62,000 nt of DNA from assembly GCA_002633005.1 (NCBI GenBank), contig NMRA01000148.1:641244-703243 (forward strand), read 5' to 3'. The translations under genes were made by a program, and so were the position numbers. This document shows positions 56,833 to 62,000 of this stretch, piece by piece (the first letter of the stretch is position 1; the number at the start of each line of letters is the position of its first letter). This stretch comes from Phoronis australis (Eukaryota > Phoronida > Phoronidae). The notes under the pieces are model-generated. The model was not told the origin of the DNA, made no database searches, and saw only the letters and a list, made by a program, of their open reading frames with translations.

Positions 56833-59800
56833 TTAATGGCAAGTGGTTTAAATCCAACGTTCGCTTGCTCAATGGAACACGTATTTACAATCGCTTTAGC
56901 CATGCATAAGACAAAGAAAAGCATCTCAGCCTTGACGCAGTTTGTAGTAATACACTCTATTTTTCAATCCTATTTCATTGTAATGAATTTCTGGAACCGA
57001 GTGGAACAAAATTAAAGCAGAAACAAAAATCTAAGTAAAGACCAGGCCCAATCTTTTTACTCAACACCAAAATCGAAATTATATTTAAGCGGTATTTTCT
57101 ATTCTGCATTTGTTCGAACTCAAGATAAGTAGGCCTATCGTAATATTCTATGTTCCAGTACATAACGGCTTACGTAAATAACCGTCGAATCCCATTTTGC
57201 AATTAATTGCCCCAGCATTAAGGCTAAAAGCTCCGAGTCTGAACTTGAAATTCCGAGTTTTTACTCCGCGAAATCTTGACTTTTTTGAAATTTGTAGCCA
57301 GAATCTAAGGATCATCAAGTGCAAACTTGGCTTAGACTCGCATGCATGAACCAAAATGTTCTTTTCGAGCACAAGATAATAGACACTATCTTGAGTTCCA
57401 CAAAAGTGTGGTTATAAACTTCGTGGATGCTGATGTCTGGGTAAGTTTTTGCTTCCATACATAGATTTACCATTTACTTACAGCTGAATGCTTGCCTCAA
57501 TGACAGGGCATTGTGTAACAAGCTGGCAAGGTTAGTTTCATTAAGGTTATCTCTTCTCGAAATATCTAAGCAATTAGCAACTGTCAATTCATACGAGTAC
57601 GGTATATATTTTCTGAAACAAGGAATCCAGACAAATCTATTCATGTCATTCACAACACTCATTCTTGTGGTTACTTGACCACGCGTTTTTGGCAAAAATG
57701 TCACACAAGACACACATCCTGAATTGAGGTGCTGATAACAATTTCAAGAGTACCCAAAAAAATGTCTCCCATAGTTACAATATATATCAAACTGTTAGGT
57801 GACTGACCACTACCTGATTATGTGAACCACTCAAAGATCTGTTGTAGGCAATGATAGTCACAACAGACAGTAAACGGTAATACATTAGCACATTTTCACA
57901 ATCTTTTCTTAACTTGGGTAATCCTCTCAATACAAAATATAAATACTGGTCTCCCAGAGAACACTAACAAAAATGCACAAATAACAATATTAGCTTTAAC
58001 CTCTATTTTGCTCCTCAAACTGATTAAAATCCCAACTTAAATTGGTGGATTTTAATTGGCAAATGTCAGCCAAATCCATGGTCCACCATCCGAAAGCATA
58101 GACTACTCTGAGACAGACAGCCTGAATGACTAATTGCTAAAGGAAGGCATTGTCAAATTTTTAGTGTGATAAAGCACTGACCATAACAGAAATAGGCTTC
58201 AGAATAGAGCTAAAATTAGCAATTAAAACAAAGGTTAAAATTAGCAATAAATTTTATTAATGTGAATGAAGTTGTTACATGTTCGCCCTTTATGAGCATA
58301 GAAAACAACATAGCACCAATCCACATCTGTACACACCTACTTCTGAGAGGTTCTGTCATACAGGGAGAAGTAAAATTGTGTAAAACATTTTTGAATTGAA
58401 TCTTGGACTAGCTTCTGCTACATTGCCTCATTCTAGGACACCTCAAAGAGGATTTCCCAGCCTGTGAGCCACGAACAAAACAGTTAGAATCAGCATCAAC
58501 TTGCCGGAAAACATCACAGTGAGAAATCATCCATCTAAATACATGAGCGCAATGATTGATGATGACATCAACACATTTACTATGTGTTAAGATTATCGCC
58601 TGGAACTGCGACTCCAACTCCGTTTTAAGCGCAAGGCCAAGCCAGTTCTGTCGGACCATCCACAGGTGTTCCTTGAAGAGAACTTGTCAACCAGCGAGTA
58701 AATGGAAAAATAAAGACACTACTCAGAAAAGTATCACTCAAAATATGCCAATATCTGAAATAATTCAGGCATCTTCCATCTTCACAGCTGCCAACCAGAC
58801 ACTCATTAACACAGCCAATTCTTTCAGATGTCTCATCCAAGGCATAGTTCAGACAGCAAAATAGCAAAGATACCGATGCTATTACACACGCAACCTTGGT
58901 CTTGACAGGGTCCAGCTCGGCACTCGTTGAAACTACTGTGTCTTTGTGCCATTTCTTCCCCCATGTGAATGTCCACTTGGCTGCCTGGAGTGCACCATGA
59001 AACTATTACAAACAACTGCTTCCACCAGGTGGCGTTCCTCTACAACAAAAATAACAAAATAAAAATTGTAAAGTTGACACCCTTTTGTGTTGTTGTTGTT
59101 GTGTGACTAAGCACGTGCCAAGTTCTGGGAAAAAACAATGTTTCTAATACCTACCATAGAATATCTCCGAGTTCATAAACATGGTCACTTTGAATAGAAT
59201 CTAAAGTTACGTGGTTTCCAATAATTCACCAAAAAGAATAAAAAAAGAAGTTGCCAATACTTTCCAAAGGAAACATTGAAAAAAGTGCTAAATTTGGATA
59301 CCTGTGTTTCTCATTCTTATTTTGCCATCTGTCAACTTTACTTCTTCTGTGTAATAGTATCTTGTAATCTTTTATGTACTCCTAAACTGAACAGTAAAAA
59401 TAAGAGGTGGGCCACTACCCTGTTGTGATGCGCAATCATGTACACGGCACAAGGATGGATCCACTGCATAATAACACAAGCATGCGAAATCCAAATATCC
59501 ACTGTGCTATGATGTTCTGACATCCCCCATGTTCAAAAAATAACATTTATGGGCTCCTGATTCAGACTTTTGCAATTCTTATGGATTTTTACTGAAAAGT
59601 AAAAACTTTGAAAAATTGGCAGATAGGCGACATTATTGTGAATCCTGATTGCTGTGAACACTGAGATACAGAGTTGCAAGTGTACTTCAGAGTAAAGTGT
59701 CGTGGAAAACAGCAGCAGAAATTCAAATGAATATTATTTTTAAATAGCTATTAAAATTTCAAGTGACCCACCATTCATCGTGCCATAACAAGTGTTTGTC

Positions 59801-59922
59801 CGTTTCCTTATCAAAAATATTTTCAGTGCAATGTGCAAGGTGCAAGTGACTTCCCTTATGCACTAATCAATAAATATCAGTAAATATATAGGTGCCACAT
59901 TTCAACATGAACCTAAGCTTAC
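56833..59922. other. No gene supported; possible 3' part of a minus-strand gene
   Basis: Lies between the candidate promoter and the exons of the right-edge gene. The minus-strand ORFs at 58408-58659 and 57474-57713 have no motif or splice support. The interval may contain the 3' UTR of the right-edge gene. Confidence 0.35.
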
Positions 59923-60006
59923 CTTTAGTCTGTGCCTCCTGCACCAGACCCCTGAGCGCTTTGCGTGCATATTTGAGGAGGAATTTCTGACAACACCGAA
60001 TGGATC
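59923..60006 (-). CDS. Exon of an unidentified gene (second of pair)
   Basis: 84 bp between acceptor TTTTGCCCAG at 60007 and donor AAAG|GTAAGC at 59923/59922. In phase with the exon at 61111-61248 it reads SIRCCQKFLLKYARKALRGL, then VQEAQTK, a basic helical segment. The exon length (2+27x3+1) and both splice sites fit. The gene is unidentified. Confidence 0.5.
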
Positions 60007-61110
60007 CTGGGCAAAAGAAAGCTCATTATAAAAAAATCAACTTTCTGCGGTGATTGTAGAAACATCAATATGCCCAAACAAAACTTAATTTTTTCAGATA
60101 AACAACAATTCACTAACTAACAGGGTAATTTTGAAGTCCTTAAGTAACCCACTTTGTTGAAAATCAATGCCAAAAACACTTTGAATTAGACAACTGACTT
60201 CAGAAAATTTACTATTGTAACATTGGTTTCCACATCTACCCAACTTAAATTAGAAGTGATATGGGGGACATAAACTGGTTACGAGACCAAGCTATAGAGG
60301 GAATTACTAATAGGAACATTCAGACTTTACTAATGAGACCCTCATGTTGACATTGCATGACATAAATTTGCCTCTTATTCACTAGTAACCACATTTAAAT
60401 GAGTTGAATTTCTTCTCACAGTCTTACAACAAATAGATCAAAATCTTGAACAGCAACTGCAAGAGTGAAGTCTGGTGAGAAATCCTTAAGGCAAAAATCA
60501 GGAGAAATCACAATATAGGATGGGAACTTGGCATATTTTGATCTGTCACCTTTAATTAACATTTACGTTTGGGAAGCAGAGAGATAAATTCTGTTCGTGC
60601 TCCACTATTTTGGTCACACATTTCAAGCAGCAAGCTTAAATCCTCTGGTATCGTTTAAGCCTTGTTTACAAACATTGTTTTTTTAGCATATAGTGGTGCA
60701 TGACTCAAAACATGCTTAACAGGCCCCCAAATGTATGGCTACAGGCCTACATGTATTTAGAAAATTTTCTGGATATAGGCACATAGGTCTGCTTTTGGAG
60801 CCACAACTATGATTTCTTAGGGTTTATCGGGTTTATCAAAATGAACAAGTGCATCTCAGTTATCGGGTAACTCAGTTTTTTTAGATGACCACTTTAATCA
60901 TCAAGTTGTTTTCAGGAATACACTTAAAGCCATACAAACACTAGATCATGACCGATTTTCTGTTTATATTCACACTTTCCTACAGTATGCCCTGGGGTAC
61001 TTGAAAGGTAAAAGATGTGCCGTTTTCTAAAAATTATTATGCTCTGGGACTTATTATCAACAGTTCCTGGCATCTGCAAGTCCCTCTGATCTGCCAACAA
61101 GTACACTTAC
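60007..61110 (-). other. Intron of the right-edge gene
   Basis: AT-rich sequence between the two phase-compatible exons. No repeat or ORF of note. Confidence 0.4.
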
Positions 61111-61248
61111 CTGAGAGATGAAGTGTTCTGAATTGCGCATCATAGGCACCAATTTTAGTCACCATCGGTAGAGACGACATGACAAGTTTGTGAGCCCCTC
61201 GCGGACACCGAATCATCACCGTGTTGGTGTAAGGGTTTAGATAATTTA
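61111..61248 (-). CDS. Exon of an unidentified gene (first of pair)
   Basis: 138 bp between acceptor CTAACTTTCAG at 61249 and donor CTCAG|GTAAGTG at 61111/61110. It reads NYLNPYTNTVMIRCPRGAHK, then LVMSSLPMVTKIGAYDAQFR and TLHLSG. It starts in phase 2 and ends with one base, matching the exon at 59923-60006. The high-quality sites and uninterrupted frame suggest a real conserved gene. No family was recognised. Confidence 0.55.
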
Positions 61249-61889
61249 CTGAAAGTTAGAAGCAGAGCATTTATTGTAAGACATGCTCCATATGGTTATT
61301 GATTTTAAAAATATTTTTTGTTTGGAAAAATAATTTAAACAATATTACATTTTTAAAGAGGAAGACATAACGTAACACAAAATGGCCGCAATGCAATTTC
61401 AGGGACTATAAACTGGATACGTTATTAGCACTGATTTGAGTAGGCGAGTCCATCTAAAGAAAGAACAAGTGAAAAAAGTCTTGAAGATGTATTTGCATGT
61501 TCATAACTATGCTAATGTGCAGCAGGAACTAAACAAAGATGCTACATAATCTATGCTAAACAAAGTGCAGTTGTATTCACCGACAACTTGCAAATGTGAA
61601 AAAAAAATCTGCAAATATGTGAACTCTGCACAAAAGACAGACCTCGCGGCTCACATCATGCAGTGTTATTCCGCAGCACCATGTCACAATACTTACTAAA
61701 CACGGTTCAGTGATTTGCAGCAGATCACTGTCTGCAAAAAACTCATTCTCTTCATTTGGCAAGTTTCAACATACTTCATATTCACATCGTCGCTATATGT
61801 TGTTTCAAAATAATTTGACCAAGGAATCACAGAGATAAGAAATTAGCGTGCAAGTTCCACTTGCCATTAGACAACTCTTATCTTAACAC

Positions 61890-61973
61890 CATCAATGGGG
61901 AATGAAATCCCATTGTCCATGGACCAAGAACCTGCAGTTTGCTCAGGAATTCTGACAGTCCCAAGTAGGTGAG
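61890..61973 (-). CDS. Possible upstream exon of the right-edge gene
   Basis: 84 bp between acceptor ATTACCCAG at 61974 and a weak donor GATG|GTGTTAAG at 61890/61889. It reads HLLGTVRIPEQTAGSWSMDN, then GISFPID, and its phase (2...1) would join to the exon at 61111-61248. The donor is poor, so this is tentative. The open frame in fact runs a little further (GVKIRVV) before a stop. Confidence 0.3.
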
Positions 61974-62000
61974 CTGGGTAATCACGACAGTCTTATCACG

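Noticed and set aside
61577-61762. Exon with donor TTTA|GTAAGT near 61697
   Set aside because: Whichever frame is used, joining to the exon at 61111-61248 gives a stop or wrong phase.
1-62000. CRISPR array, operon or bacterial island
   Set aside because: Tandem repeats here have no regular unique spacers. Introns, LINEs and a VAP gene show this is nuclear animal DNA.

Overview
This is a eukaryotic genomic window, AT-rich, intron-rich and dense in repeats. It has short assembly gaps (four Ns at 49364-49367, one N at 55276). A canonical VAP gene, a CUB/C-type-lectin/LDLa/LRR/7TM receptor of the GRL101 type, LINE fragments, and piggyBac-like and integrase-type transposon remains together suggest a marine invertebrate. 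A hemichordate or cephalochordate is most likely, but a lophotrochozoan cannot be excluded. The species is not determinable from the sequence alone.

Left part (1-14 kb, + strand). Exons 2-7 of a VAPA/VAPB-type ER contact-site protein run from 3249 to 10436, with clean GT-AG junctions and compatible phases. Exon 1 was not found. A 1.2-kb decayed piggyBac-type element with TTAA flanks lies upstream (721-1953). The intron before VAP exon 3 holds a 41-bp minisatellite whose units copy the exon-3 acceptor. The last intron holds a member of a modular repeat family seen again, inverted, at 40.4-42.06 kb. A 33-bp minisatellite lies 3' of the gene.

Middle part (16-46 kb, - strand). Two tandem copies of one large receptor gene occupy this part. 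Copy A (17758-26754) is intact: three exons join in phase into a 1972-residue protein with signal peptide, two CUB domains, two C-type lectin domains, LDLa repeats, LRRs and a rhodopsin-type 7TM. Copy B (37415-45822) keeps an intact first exon, but lost exon 2 and the first LDLa repeats in one large deletion, lost part of the LRRs, and has two nonsense codons and a frameshift. Protein divergence between copies falls abruptly from roughly 30% to roughly 5% inside exon 1, which suggests gene conversion. LINE fragments fill the large intron of both copies and flank their 3' ends. Between the copies lie a ~0.4-kb inverted repeat with a ~3.1-kb spacer and a fold-back element built of TTTTCTCCGCGGAGAAAA palindromes.

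Right part (46-62 kb). A 21-bp ATCGAT repeat precedes a spliced, decayed rve-integrase-type transposase pseudogene (46446-48054, +). A GC-rich 57-bp minisatellite (49.18-50.05 kb) gives long but spurious ORFs. A very large exon (51683-55221, +) encodes an unrecognised Ser/Thr/Lys-rich coiled-coil protein. At the right edge two or three phase-compatible exons on the - strand belong to an unidentified gene running in from beyond the window. The remaining sequence holds only short repeats or nothing that I can support.
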